Below, piece after piece: positions 16,398 to 25,447 of a stretch of DNA of 41,265 bases (positions within the stretch are counted from its first letter, which is position 1; every line of letters starts with the position of its first letter). This DNA comes from an uncultured Maritimibacter sp. (GTDB taxonomy: Bacteria > Pseudomonadota > Alphaproteobacteria > Rhodobacterales > Rhodobacteraceae): positions 1 through 41,265 of the forward strand of contig CAJXYS010000028.1 of assembly GCA_913063035.1 (NCBI GenBank), read 5' to 3'. The notes below the pieces were generated by a model. It searched no databases. It saw nothing but the letters and a program-made list of their open reading frames with translations, and was not told the origin of the DNA. A program made the translations under genes and the position numbers.

Positions 16398-19300
16398 TCA
16401 GGCGCGCTCCAGCGCGGCTGTGCCGGTCTGCCGGGCCTGGCCCCAGGCGATCAGCCGCCCGGTGATCGCCCGGATCACGGCACGGAAAACGGTGATGTAG
16501 AGAAGCGGCGCGTAGACCAGGCGCTGGAACGGCAGCAGCAGGAGCAGCCGCCAGTCGGCGCGGCGGTCGAGACGGAAGGCCGCCACGGCCTTCAGCAGAT
16601 CGAGCGCCGGCAGGGTCAGGTATCCGGCGATGATCCAGAGCGACGCCGGCGCCATCGTCTCGGGCCGGTCGAGCATCGCGTTGACACCCAGGTCGATCAG
16701 CGTGGCGAGGAAGACCAGGTCGGCGATCGGGGCCATCATCGGGACCAGGATCCCGAACAGGAAGAGATCCGGGATCGAGACGATGCCGACGCCCCGCCCC
16801 TCGGCCAGCGCGCGACGATGTTTCCAGGCCGTCTGCATCATCCCGAAGGTCCAGCGCAGGCGCTGGCGCAGGAACGCCCCGGGCCGGGCGGGCACGTCCG
16901 TGGTGGCATCGGCCAGCGGCTCGAAGCGCACCCGGTAGCCGGCCCGCAGCACCGAAACGGTCAGGTCGGCGTCCTCGGCCACCGTCTCGCAGGTATAGAG
17001 GCCCGCCTTGCGGACCGCCTCGGCGCGCCAGGCGCCGATGGCGCCGGGCACCACCATGATGCCGTTGTAGATCTCGGCCGCGCGCCGGTCGACGTTCTGC
17101 GCGGTGACGTATTCGAGCGATTCCAGCCGGGTGAGCAGGTTTCGCGCATTGCCGACGCGCACATTGCCGGCCACGGCGCCCACCGCCGGATCCTCGAAGG
17201 CCGGCAGCAGCCGCGCGATCGCGTCGGGCGCGATGAAGGTATCGGCGTCGATGGCGACCACGATATCGGTGTCCACATGCCCGTAGGCGGCATCGAGCGC
17301 GGCCCATTTGCCCTGGTTGGTCTCGCGCAGGATCTCGACCCGGCTGTCTGCCCCGTAAGCGGATTTGACGCGTTCGAAGGTATGATCCACCGAGCCGTCG
17401 TCGATCACCAAGACCTTGGCCGGCGCCTCGTCCGAGGCGAGCACGGCCCCGACGCAGTCCACGATCACCGCCTCCTCGTTATAGGCCGGGATCACGACCG
17501 TGACCCGCTCCGCGCCCGCGGCGACGGGCGGGTCCGCAGCACCCCGGCGACGCCCGCGCGGGAGATGGGCGAGCACCAGCAGGACCAGGCCACGCGCCCC
17601 GCCTGCCAGGACGACGATCCAGAACACCGTCTGCATGGCCCCGCCGAGCGTCGAGAATGCCTGGAACGAGGCCGCGTCGAGCGCGATCCAGGGATCGTCG
17701 GCGGGCGGCATCAGCTCCGCCCGCTCGACGCCGAGCAGCGCCGCCAGGGAGACGATCCGGTATCCGTCGGCCCGCAGGGTGTCGATCAGCACGGGCAGCG
17801 CGGCCACCGTGGCCGAGCGGTCCCCGCCGGCATCGTGCAGGACGATCAGGTTGCCCTCGTCGCGGTCGAGCCGGTCGCGGATATGGGCGACGATCTCCTC
17901 CGGCGGCAGGGCGCGCCAGTCCGGGGGCACGATCTCGCTGCCGGCCACGACGTAGCCCGCCTCGTCGATCAGGGCGAGCGGCCGCGCCTGGTCGCCCGTC
18001 AGCGGGCCTTCCGCGCGGCCGTAGGGCGTGCGGAACAGCACCGTGTGCCGGCCCGTCACGCTGCCGATCAGCCGCTGCAGCGTGTTGAGCTCCAGCGCGA
18101 CACGCAGGCCCGGCACCGCGTCGAGTTGCGGGTGGAAAAAGGTGTGCGATCCGATCTCGTGGCCGTCCGCGACGATGCGGCGGGCCACCTCCGGCGCGCC
18201 CAGGACGTTGCGGCCGACCACGAAGAAGGTGGCGGTCGCGTCCTTCTCGGCGAGGATGTCGAGGATTTGCGGCGTGTAGCGGTTGTCCGGCCCGTCATCG
18301 AAGGTGATCACCACATCGCCCGGCGCCGCGGCGCCGAACCGTTCGATCGTGATCGGTCGCGGCAGCCGGGCATAGGTCTGGCCGGTCAGCCGCGCCGCGT
18401 CCGCGTCGGGCGTCAGCCAGCGCGCGCCCGACGCCGCGCGGGTGCCGAGGCGGCGCAGCGGGCCGTCCCCCTCGTAGCCGACATAGTTCTCGAGCGTGAC
18501 GGTCGCGAGCCGCCCGGCGGCTTCGGCGGGGCTCAGCGTCTGGGCGTCGATCACCGACCAGAGGCCCGGATCCTCGAGCCCGAGCGCCCAGACCGCGACG
18601 CTGGTCACACCGGTCTCTGCGAGGGCGCGGATCTGGTTGTAGCCCGAAACCGCGTCGAGCGCCCAGATCTCGCGGCGCACGCCCGCGTCATCCGTGAACC
18701 CGATGCGGGTGTTGAGGACATCCGGGGGGAAGCTGACCTGCCCGCCATGCCGCTCGGCCCGGCGCATCGCCTCGGCAAAGGCGATCCGCTCGGGCGGCCC
18801 GCCGGCCGCGCTCCACTCATAGGCGAAGTTGCCGACCCCGACGGTCAGCTTGGCCGGGCCGACGGCGTCGAGCGCCGCCGCGGCCGTCTGAGCGAAGGCC
18901 GGCTGGGGCGCGAGCGGCCCGGGCGCATCGCCGATCCAGGGCTCTTCGAAGCCCAGCACGACCAGCCGGTCCAGACGCGCGACGATCCCGCTGTCGCCGG
19001 GCACCGGGCTGCCGGGCCCAACGATCACGCAGACCCCGCGATCGGACCCGGCGAACAGGTCTGACAGCCGCCGGACGAGCAGGCTCAGATCGGGCAGCCG
19101 GGAGGGCGGCAGGGAGGCGATCTTCAGGCAGAGCCCGTCGACGCCCTGCCGGTCGGCCTCGGCGGCCAGGGTCTCGGCGAGCGGCCCCACCGGCAGTCGC
19201 GCAGGCGCAGGATCCTGCCAGATCGTGCCGGCCATCTCGACCACCGGGTAGACAAGCTGCCGCGCGGAAGGCGCGGCCAGCATCTCGCGGATCAGCTGCT

Positions 19301-19802
19301 GGTGCTCGGCGCCCGCTTCGAGCGAGACCAGGCCACGCTCGAGGCTGGGCACCGCGTACCATTGCGGCATCACCACGTCGATCCGGTCGCAGTTGTTAAG
19401 AAGCGACGCGTAGGTCCAGTCCGGCCAGGCCGGCAGGTAGGCAAGCACCTCGAGATCGACCGGCAGCACCGCCCCGCCACCCGGGGCACAGACCGCGGGC
19501 GCCCCCGCCGCGGGGCTCTCTGCCGCGGTCATCGCAGAGGGCAGCGCCGGGGCCTCAGGATCGCGGAACAGCGGCTCGGGCACCCGGGTCATGTCGGCCG
19601 CCCCGAAGAGGGCCTGGCTCTCGGGAAGTTTCTCGACATAGTAGAGCCGCGCACCGAAACTGAGCGACCACGCGACGAGGGCAACCGCCACGACGGCCGC
19701 CAGCCAGCGGATCATGCCGCGGCGCCTGTGTCCCGGATCGGAGAACACCGGCAATCTCTGCCGCGCCGCGTCTTCCTGCACTTTCTGTGCCGGAAACCTC
19801 AC
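16398..19802 (-). CDS. Three-domain GH18-like / NodB deacetylase / GT2 polysaccharide synthase
   Basis: 1134 residues in one chain. A cytoplasmic N-tail, then a membrane helix (about 31-50), a periplasmic GH18-like domain (about 115-430), a NodB polysaccharide deacetylase (about 497-690), a membrane helix (about 722-745), a cytoplasmic GT2 synthase (about 765-1000) and C-terminal membrane helices. NodB motifs: TFDDGPD (500-506), His553/His557, RTPYG (591-595), LHDAGG (655-660). GT2 motifs: DDG (801-803), DAD (852-854), EDAD (943-946), QRLRW (980-984), so an N-acetylhexosamine polymerase is likely. The GH18 catalytic segment reads DGLCLKIA (222-229) where active enzymes have DGxxxDxE, so that domain is probably inactive. 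Start is GTG with AGGGGAGG upstream. Confidence 0.9.
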   Translation of the reverse strand: MRFPAQKVQEDAARQRLPVFSDPGHRRRGMIRWLAAVVAVALVAWSLSFGARLYYVEKLPESQALFGAADMTRVPEPLFRDPEAPALPSAMTAAESPAAGAPAVCAPGGGAVLPVDLEVLAYLPAWPDWTYASLLNNCDRIDVVMPQWYAVPSLERGLVSLEAGAEHQQLIREMLAAPSARQLVYPVVEMAGTIWQDPAPARLPVGPLAETLAAEADRQGVDGLCLKIASLPPSRLPDLSLLVRRLSDLFAGSDRGVCVIVGPGSPVPGDSGIVARLDRLVVLGFEEPWIGDAPGPLAPQPAFAQTAAAALDAVGPAKLTVGVGNFAYEWSAAGGPPERIAFAEAMRRAERHGGQVSFPPDVLNTRIGFTDDAGVRREIWALDAVSGYNQIRALAETGVTSVAVWALGLEDPGLWSVIDAQTLSPAEAAGRLATVTLENYVGYEGDGPLRRLGTRAASGARWLTPDADAARLTGQTYARLPRPITIERFGAAAPGDVVITFDDGPDNRYTPQILDILAEKDATATFFVVGRNVLGAPEVARRIVADGHEIGSHTFFHPQLDAVPGLRVALELNTLQRLIGSVTGRHTVLFRTPYGRAEGPLTGDQARPLALIDEAGYVVAGSEIVPPDWRALPPEEIVAHIRDRLDRDEGNLIVLHDAGGDRSATVAALPVLIDTLRADGYRIVSLAALLGVERAELMPPADDPWIALDAASFQAFSTLGGAMQTVFWIVVLAGGARGLVLLVLAHLPRGRRRGAADPPVAAGAERVTVVIPAYNEEAVIVDCVGAVLASDEAPAKVLVIDDGSVDHTFERVKSAYGADSRVEILRETNQGKWAALDAAYGHVDTDIVVAIDADTFIAPDAIARLLPAFEDPAVGAVAGNVRVGNARNLLTRLESLEYVTAQNVDRRAAEIYNGIMVVPGAIGAWRAEAVRKAGLYTCETVAEDADLTVSVLRAGYRVRFEPLADATTDVPARPGAFLRQRLRWTFGMMQTAWKHRRALAEGRGVGIVSIPDLFLFGILVPMMAPIADLVFLATLIDLGVNAMLDRPETMAPASLWIIAGYLTLPALDLLKAVAAFRLDRRADWRLLLLLPFQRLVYAPLLYITVFRAVIRAITGRLIAWGQARQTGTAALERA

Positions 19803-19820
19803 CCGGAGCCTCCCCTCCCG

Positions 19821-19837
19821 TTAAGGATTTGCTAACC
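19821..19837. promoter_or_regulatory. Near-consensus CtrA box (TTAA-N7-CTAACC)
   Basis: TTAA at 19821-19824, seven bases, then CTAACC at 19832-19837: one mismatch to the CtrA full site TTAA-N7-TTAA. It lies in the divergent gap between the three-domain synthase and the DUF3131 gene, and is placed where a -35 element would be for the rightward AT-rich -10 region at 19852-19860. Confidence 0.5.
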
Positions 19838-19851
19838 GGTATTCTCTACGC

Positions 19852-19875
19852 GTATATACCCATATAGTATACTAT
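19852..19875. promoter_or_regulatory. AT-rich palindromes before the DUF3131 gene
   Basis: GTATATAC (19852-19859) and a perfect 12-base palindrome ATAGTATACTAT (19864-19875) stand out in very GC-rich DNA. They probably include the -10 element of the DUF3131 promoter and may be an operator. Confidence 0.45.
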
Positions 19876-19936
19876 GATTATGCGCGCCGGGGGTGGGGCC
19901 GGGGCAATCGGTCGCGCGGCCGGGCAGCGTGCGGGG

Positions 19937-22510
19937 ATGACGGATCGGATGCAGCGCAGAACTGTCTTGAAGCTCTCCGGCGCGACCGCCCTGACGACGC
20001 TGTTCGCCCCCCGCGCCGGGCCGGCACAGCACGCCCCGACCGAAACGGCGGTCCTGCTCACGGGCCTCGAGACCGCGCCGGAAGACGCGCTCCTCGCGGC
20101 GATGGCGCCTTTCATCGAACGCGATCTGCCGCTGGCGCTTCTGGTCAGCCCCGCCGAGACCGGGGCCGCGCGGGCCGCGTTCCTGCGGCGGCTGGTCGAC
20201 GAACGCCCCGCCCTGCTGGAGGTGGTGCCGCGGGCCGATGCCGCCATCCGCCAGCCCGCCTATTTCCAGATGCGGGCCGCCAGCGCGGCACGCGCAGCCG
20301 TCACGTCGCTGCTGGGAACGGGCTTGCCGCCGATCACGGAACCGGTGACGCTGGCCACGCCCGGCCACGGCCCGGAGCCGCCGCGGCTCGGCGGCCTGCG
20401 CGCCGCCGGGTTCCGCTCTGCGCTGCTTCTGCCGACCGAGGGCTCCGGCCGGATGCCGATCGAATGCAGCGCCGCGGCATATTGCGCGGGGCTCGCGCGG
20501 CCGGCCCCGCTGGCCGCGGCGCCGGCACTGCTCGACCGGGCGCTCACCATGGGCGGGGGCGCCCCGGTCTACCTGACGCTGGCGCCGGGCCTTGCCGACG
20601 ACGATCCCGGCGCACCCCTGCGCTTCGCAACAGGGCTGGCCGCCGCGCGCGACCGCGCCGCCATCGTCCCCGCCCTGCCCCGCGAGATCGCGTTCCGGGC
20701 CACGCCGGGCGCCCGCCGCCTGTTCGGGCTGCGGATCGACGCCCCCCCCATGGCCGCGGGCGAGGTCTTCGACGGTTTCCTGTCCCTGACGGACGCGCTC
20801 GCCGAGGCGGGCCTGGCCTTCAGCGTGGTGACCGACGAGCCCGAGGTCGCCGCCCGGTTCGACTCCGCCTGCCCCCGTTCGCCGGCGCAGGACGCGCCGC
20901 CGGACGGCGACGCCCGACGGGATTCGTCCGACTGCGTCGCGGTCGCGGGCCCCGCCGACGCCCCGCCCCGCGAGACCGGCCTTTCGCTCATCCTCGAGGA
21001 GAGCGGCGCGGTCATGACCCGCATGACCGGGGCCGGGCAGCACCATCTCGCCCCGAGCGTGGTGCTGGACGAGACGACCGCGCCGGACACCGCGCTCGGC
21101 CGGCTCAGCCCGTTCGCCGACGCGGTGATCCGGGTTCCCCCCTCCGCCTTTGCGACCCGCGCGCGGCGCAACGTGCTCACGCGCGCCCTGGCGGACGCGG
21201 CGGCCGACAGCACGACCGAGACGCGCGGCCTGCGCGACTTCGCGCACGCGCTCCGCGGCGGCGACCCGGTCTATGACCGGCTCTGGCAGACCCGCCGGAT
21301 GGCCGCCGAGATCGCCCCCGCCCCGCTTTCGCCGGCGGCGACCGATGCCGCCCGGCTGATGGCCGATGCCCGCAAGGCCTGGCAGTATTTCGAACGTATG
21401 GCCAACCCCAGGACCGGGCTTTGCGACTCCACCGTTTTCCTGGCCGAGGACGGCAGCTCCATCGGGCATGATCGCCTGACCATGTGGGACCTGGGCAGCC
21501 TGATCTTCGCCAACCGGGCGGCGCTGGATCTCGGCCTGATCGAGGTCGAGGACTATCTCGCGCGATCCGGGCTGATCCTCGGGTCACTGGAACGGGCGAC
21601 GCTCTCCGGTGCGCGCCTGCCACGCAGCGAGATCAGCACAAGCAATCCGTCTTCGGGCCTGTCGGACTACAATGCCTGCGACACGGGCCGGCTGCTGAGC
21701 GCCCTGAGAACCATGGCCGAGACAGCCGAGCTGGCCGAGCCGGTCGCGGCGCTGGTCGCGGGCTGGGCGCTTGCGGACACGATCCGTGACGGACAGCTTC
21801 ATTCGATCACGGCCGGACGCATGCAGCCGGTCTTCCTGTCGCATTGCACCCATTACGCGACGCGGGCCTTCGGGCACTGGGGGATCCCGGCGGCAAGCCC
21901 CTACAGCGTGATGGACCGCGACACCGAAACCGACTCGGAGATGGCGCTGCTCTACCGCGCGGCCGAGATCGGCTCGATCGGCGCCGAACCCCTGCTGAGC
22001 GAGGCCGTCGAGTTCGGTCCATCGCCGGAGTCCACCGTCCTGACGCGGGTGTTGTTCGCCGCGCAATACGCCGCCTTCCGCGAGACCGGCACACCCCATT
22101 GCGTGTCGGAGACACCGCTGCCCTATTCGCCGTGGTTCTCCTACCAGGGCCTGCGGATCGACGCCCAGGGCTGGCCGTTCACAGTACGGGTCCTGTCGAG
22201 CGCGTCGCGCTACCAGACCGAGGCCTACCAGCGCGAAAACCTGATGATCAGCTCCAAGGCCGCCTTTCTCTGGGCGGCGGTCTACCCGCATGCCTATTCC
22301 GAACGGCTGCTGAACCTGGTCCGCGAACGCGCGGCCAGCGCCGAGGTCGGATTCGTCACCGGGATCTTCGCGGAGACCGGTGCCCCGACGCGCAACTATG
22401 CCGACATGAACACGAACGGCGTGATCCTGCAGGCGGTACGGCACATGCTGGGCGGCCGCGGACGGCCGTCCCCCCGGGAACCTCAGAGCCCTGGCAGCAC
22501 GGCCCGGTAG
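19937..22510 (+). CDS. Exported DUF3131 (glucoamylase-like) protein
   Basis: 857 residues. The N-terminus MQRRTVLKLSGATALTTL resembles a Tat-type signal. Residues to about 370 look like degenerate polysaccharide-deacetylase-like folds. The C-terminal half is a DUF3131 alpha/alpha-barrel domain with WDLGSLIFANRAALDLGLI, SDYNACDTGRLLSALR, DSEMALLYRAAEIG and YADMNTNGVILQAVRHML segments. DUF3131 proteins often sit beside GH18-NodB-GT2 synthases, so it likely trims or modifies the polymer in the periplasm. Start choice: ATG at 19937 just before the RRTVLK signal; ATGs at 19874 and 19949 are alternatives and ribosome sites are weak. Its 3' end overlaps the convergent GT4 gene by 28 bases. Confidence 0.82.
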   Translation: MTDRMQRRTVLKLSGATALTTLFAPRAGPAQHAPTETAVLLTGLETAPEDALLAAMAPFIERDLPLALLVSPAETGAARAAFLRRLVDERPALLEVVPRADAAIRQPAYFQMRAASAARAAVTSLLGTGLPPITEPVTLATPGHGPEPPRLGGLRAAGFRSALLLPTEGSGRMPIECSAAAYCAGLARPAPLAAAPALLDRALTMGGGAPVYLTLAPGLADDDPGAPLRFATGLAAARDRAAIVPALPREIAFRATPGARRLFGLRIDAPPMAAGEVFDGFLSLTDALAEAGLAFSVVTDEPEVAARFDSACPRSPAQDAPPDGDARRDSSDCVAVAGPADAPPRETGLSLILEESGAVMTRMTGAGQHHLAPSVVLDETTAPDTALGRLSPFADAVIRVPPSAFATRARRNVLTRALADAAADSTTETRGLRDFAHALRGGDPVYDRLWQTRRMAAEIAPAPLSPAATDAARLMADARKAWQYFERMANPRTGLCDSTVFLAEDGSSIGHDRLTMWDLGSLIFANRAALDLGLIEVEDYLARSGLILGSLERATLSGARLPRSEISTSNPSSGLSDYNACDTGRLLSALRTMAETAELAEPVAALVAGWALADTIRDGQLHSITAGRMQPVFLSHCTHYATRAFGHWGIPAASPYSVMDRDTETDSEMALLYRAAEIGSIGAEPLLSEAVEFGPSPESTVLTRVLFAAQYAAFRETGTPHCVSETPLPYSPWFSYQGLRIDAQGWPFTVRVLSSASRYQTEAYQRENLMISSKAAFLWAAVYPHAYSERLLNLVRERAASAEVGFVTGIFAETGAPTRNYADMNTNGVILQAVRHMLGGRGRPSPREPQSPGSTAR

Positions 22511-23544
22511 ACGGCGTTGATGGCGGCGGCCTCGTCCTCGATCCGGAACCCGGTTTCGACGCGGCGTCGTGCGGCCCGGGCACAGGCGGCGCGCCGGTCC
22601 GGATCATCGAGCAGCGCGGCGACCGCGGCGGCCAGTCCGGCCGGATCCTCGGGCGGCACGAGAAGCCCGGTCTCGCCGTCGGCGACCAGTTCCTCGAAGG
22701 CTCCCACGCGCGTTGCGACGACCGGCACGCCGCAGGCCATCGCTTCGAGCGGCGTCAGCCCGAAGCCCTCCCAGCGCTGCGGCGCCACGAAAAGATCGAG
22801 CGCCTGGTACCAGCGCACCATGTCCCAGACCGGGACCTCAGGCAGAAAGCGCATGCGCCCCTCGAGCCCGGCCGCGGCCACCTGCGCGCGCAGGTCGCGC
22901 TCGTAGGCGGCGTGTTTCTCGGTGGCCCGCCCCATGACGAGGGCCGTGGTGCCGGGCCGGGCCGCCAGTATCCCGATCATCGCGGCAACGAAATCCCCGG
23001 TGCCTTTCTGCGCGCGGATCCGCCCGAAGCAGCCGATGAGCGGCCCGTCGGGCAGGCCGAGTTCGGCCCGGAGCGCGGCACGGTCCGCGGGCGGGCGAAA
23101 ACTCTCGACGTCGATCCCGTGAAGGATCACCGTGGCCGGCCGCTCGAGATAGGTCGCGGTCCGCGCCGAGGTGGCGATCACGGCATCCATGCGCCGGACC
23201 AGCGCCTTTGTCAGCCAGCTGTGCTCGCGCTGCGAGGCCGAGGTGAAAACCATCTTCAGCCGCTTTCCGAGAACGCCACGCAGCACCAGCCCACCCAGCA
23301 TCTCGACATTGCGCCGCGCGTGCCAGACCCGCGGGCCGTTCGGCCCGCTGCGTCCCATCAGCACCAGGTCGCGCAGCCGGATCTGCGGCACCCTGTCCGG
23401 CAGCGCCGGGCCGGCCGCGGCGATACGGATGTCGCGGGCCTGCAGCGGCACCAGCCGCACCACGGTCGCGGTCACGCCCGAGAGCCGTTTCTTGAAGCTC
23501 GGCGCGATCACGTCGATCTCTCGTGGATCCTGAAACTCGGTCAT
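22483..23544 (-). CDS. GT4 glycosyltransferase, LpcC-like
   Basis: 353-residue GT-B glycosyltransferase. The N-terminal IDVIAPSFKKRLSGVTATVVRLVP is typical of alphaproteobacterial LPS-core enzymes such as Rhizobium LpcC, a mannosyltransferase acting on Kdo. The C-terminal donor domain has GCFGRIRAQKGT and the EGFGLTPLEAMACGVPVV motif with the ExxxxxxxE acid pair. No signal peptide; peripheral cytoplasmic. The ATG at 23544 has GGAG 12 bases upstream; the extended frame to 23550 would need TTG. It follows the next glycosyltransferase-like gene by 22 bases, so the two are probably one transcript. Sugar specificity is inferred. Confidence 0.88.
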   Translation of the reverse strand: MTEFQDPREIDVIAPSFKKRLSGVTATVVRLVPLQARDIRIAAAGPALPDRVPQIRLRDLVLMGRSGPNGPRVWHARRNVEMLGGLVLRGVLGKRLKMVFTSASQREHSWLTKALVRRMDAVIATSARTATYLERPATVILHGIDVESFRPPADRAALRAELGLPDGPLIGCFGRIRAQKGTGDFVAAMIGILAARPGTTALVMGRATEKHAAYERDLRAQVAAAGLEGRMRFLPEVPVWDMVRWYQALDLFVAPQRWEGFGLTPLEAMACGVPVVATRVGAFEELVADGETGLLVPPEDPAGLAAAVAALLDDPDRRAACARAARRRVETGFRIEDEAAAINAVYRAVLPGL

Positions 23545-23566
23545 CCCCAACGCTCCGTCAGCCGGA

Positions 23567-24373
23567 TCAGCGATACCAGTAATCCTTCACCCACGCCGCC
23601 GGCAGGAAATAATGGCGCAGGTGTTTCGGCACGCTCTCGATGCGGCGCCCGTCGAAGGTCGCGCGCAGATGATCCATCGGCGCGCGCGGCTCATAGCGCC
23701 AGTTCCAACGCCCCTCGATCGCCTCCACGGGGTTCAGCGGCCCGGGGAATATGACGACCCGCGTGCCAGGTTTCAGGCGCGGCGGCCGGACATAGTTCAG
23801 CGGGAACGGCGGGATGCAGTCGAGCTTGAACAGCTGCACCCAGCGGCGCGGCCAGAATTTCACGCCCCCCGGGGCCCGGCGGGTGACGAAGCGTTGCTCG
23901 AAGCCGAACCTGTCGGCGATGCCCTGCGGGTCGGCGGCGAATTCCTCCTGCAGCGGGGCCAGCTTGCCCACAGGCATCCGGTAGATCGAGGTCTGGCCCA
24001 TCCGTTCGAGCGGGGTCGTCGGATTATAGGCCAGGATCACGTCCTCCGGATCGCCGTGGTCGAAAAAGGGATCGAGCGATCCCGTGACCACGACATCCAG
24101 GTCCATGAAGAGCACCACGCCGTCCAGACCGCCGAGATCCCGGGACCAGAGCCGCGACTTGGGCCAGCGCCCGAAAGTCTTGGCCGGCCGGTCGTCATAG
24201 TCGATCTCCGGCAGGGGCCGGGTCTCGATCTCAGGGCGCAGGCCGGACGTATCGTCGGTGAAACAGACCAGCCGGAACGGGGGCGTGATGTTGTCCGCAA
24301 CCATCCCGTAGAGGCGGTTGACGTAATCCGGACCGTATTTGCTCCCCCACTTGATGCAGATGATTTGTTTCAT
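23567..24373 (-). CDS. Glycosyltransferase-like protein with DxD motif
   Basis: 268 residues, starting MKQIICIKWGSKYGPDYVNRLYGMV. The DLD metal-binding motif sits in VLFMDLDVVVTGSLDPFF (about 88-105), as in GT8-like GT-A enzymes. Later segments PGTRVVIFPGPLNPVEA and HLRHYFLPAAWVKDYWYR are typical of a family often placed with LPS or capsule genes. No membrane segment. It leads a two-gene unit with the LpcC-like enzyme. The ribosome site is weak. Donor and acceptor are unknown. Confidence 0.75.
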   Translation of the reverse strand: MKQIICIKWGSKYGPDYVNRLYGMVADNITPPFRLVCFTDDTSGLRPEIETRPLPEIDYDDRPAKTFGRWPKSRLWSRDLGGLDGVVLFMDLDVVVTGSLDPFFDHGDPEDVILAYNPTTPLERMGQTSIYRMPVGKLAPLQEEFAADPQGIADRFGFEQRFVTRRAPGGVKFWPRRWVQLFKLDCIPPFPLNYVRPPRLKPGTRVVIFPGPLNPVEAIEGRWNWRYEPRAPMDHLRATFDGRRIESVPKHLRHYFLPAAWVKDYWYR

Positions 24374-24705
24374 CGCCGCCGCCGAATCTCCGTCTGCTCC
24401 GGCCGGCAGGAAGACCCCGGCACAGGTTCGGGAAATCGTTTTTCACGGATCCGGCATCGGGGCAAGCCCCGCCCGAAAGGCCATGCACGGACGGGCGGGT
24501 GGCACGGTTCCGCCGATCGGGCCCCTATGCCACCGGCACGAAACCGCCGGTTTGGCGCAAGAGGCGGCGATCCGCCGACCCGGGCGTGCCGCCTGCCTTG
24601 AAACTGCGGGCCGGCGGCTTAAGCCCAAACACATCGCGTAAACCGGACCGAAACCGACGGCGGGCCAGGATGAGTCCTCCTTCCGCCGAAGAGAAGAGTC
24701 ATCGC
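24374..24705. other. Intergenic region, no gene supported
   Basis: Divergent gap of 332 bases between the DxD glycosyltransferase-like gene and the BTLCP gene. Reading frames run through it but lack ribosome sites and conserved starts. I see a small CGGGG/CCCCG hairpin at 24458-24471 and the palindrome GGCTTAAGCC near 24616-24625, but no clear promoter. Confidence 0.5.
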
Positions 24706-25377
24706 ATGGCATGTGAAACACCGACCGCGCCCCGCCCCCCGATGCGGAGGCTTGCCGCGCTTCGGGCCGCCGCGCTCGCCGCGCTGGTCCTGGGCGGCGC
24801 CGTGACTCCCGGCGCGGCCACCGGCCACTCCACGGCCTTTGCACCTAAGGGCGAGGCGGTCGCGGCGCCGAAAGGCGCGCGCGGTCTCTGCGCGGCCCAT
24901 CCCTGGGCCTGCGCGGCCTCGGAGACGCGGTCCTGGAACGCGCGCGCCCTGCTGACCCGGGCCCGTGTCGTCAATGCCCGGGTGAACCGCGCGGTGACGG
25001 AGATCTCGGACAAGGCCCAGTACGGCCGCGAGGAAGTCTGGGCGCTGCCCACGGCACGGGGCGGCGACTGCGAGGATTTCGCCCTGTTAAAGAAGCGCAA
25101 GCTGATGACCTTCGGCGTGGAGCCCGCGCGCCTGATGATCGCCACCGTGCTCGACCGGCAGGGCCGCAGCCATGCCGTGCTGCTGCTGCGCACCGACGAA
25201 GGTGATCTCGTGCTCGACAATCTCGTGGACAGCATCCTGCCATGGGACAAGACGGGCTATACCTTCCTGCGGGTCCAGGATCCCGAGGCGCCGGCGCGCT
25301 GGCGCAGGGTGTTCGCGGGCGGGATGCTCGCCGACCCGCCGGTCGCCGCGGCCAGCGGCGCGGCCGCGTCGCGCTGA
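24706..25377 (+). CDS. Bacterial transglutaminase-like cysteine protease (BTLCP)
   Basis: 223 residues. A signal peptide covers about 13-37 (MRRLAALRAAALAALVLGGAV). The papain-like BTLCP domain has Cys122 in GGDCEDFALLKKRKL, His156 in RSHAVLLLR and Asp171 in LDNLV, a complete triad. The family includes LapG, which cleaves large surface adhesins; LapG partners (LapD, adhesin) are not in the window. Because glycan genes flank it, a role in the cell surface is plausible but unproven. Start at 24706 is chosen for AGAAGAG upstream; 24670 and 24742 are also possible. Confidence 0.85.
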   Translation: MACETPTAPRPPMRRLAALRAAALAALVLGGAVTPGAATGHSTAFAPKGEAVAAPKGARGLCAAHPWACAASETRSWNARALLTRARVVNARVNRAVTEISDKAQYGREEVWALPTARGGDCEDFALLKKRKLMTFGVEPARLMIATVLDRQGRSHAVLLLRTDEGDLVLDNLVDSILPWDKTGYTFLRVQDPEAPARWRRVFAGGMLADPPVAAASGAAASR

Positions 25378-25411
25378 CCCCGGCGGCCGTCCCCGGCCCC
25401 GGGATTTCCCC

Positions 25412-25441
25412 TTGCCGAGACGGGCGCGCCCCGCCTTAGAT
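25412..25441 (+). promoter_or_regulatory. Putative promoter of DASS transporter giving a leaderless mRNA
   Basis: TTGCCG (25412-25417) and TTAGAT (25436-25441) with 18 bases between. The ATG at 25448 is only 7 bases beyond the -10 box and has no Shine-Dalgarno sequence, which suits a leaderless transcript. Prediction only. Confidence 0.35.
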
Positions 25442-25447
25442 GGCGCC

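Noticed and set aside
16218-19064. About 950-codon plus-strand open frame
   Set aside because: Antisense shadow of the three-domain synthase; rich in Arg, Gly, Asp and His with no motif.
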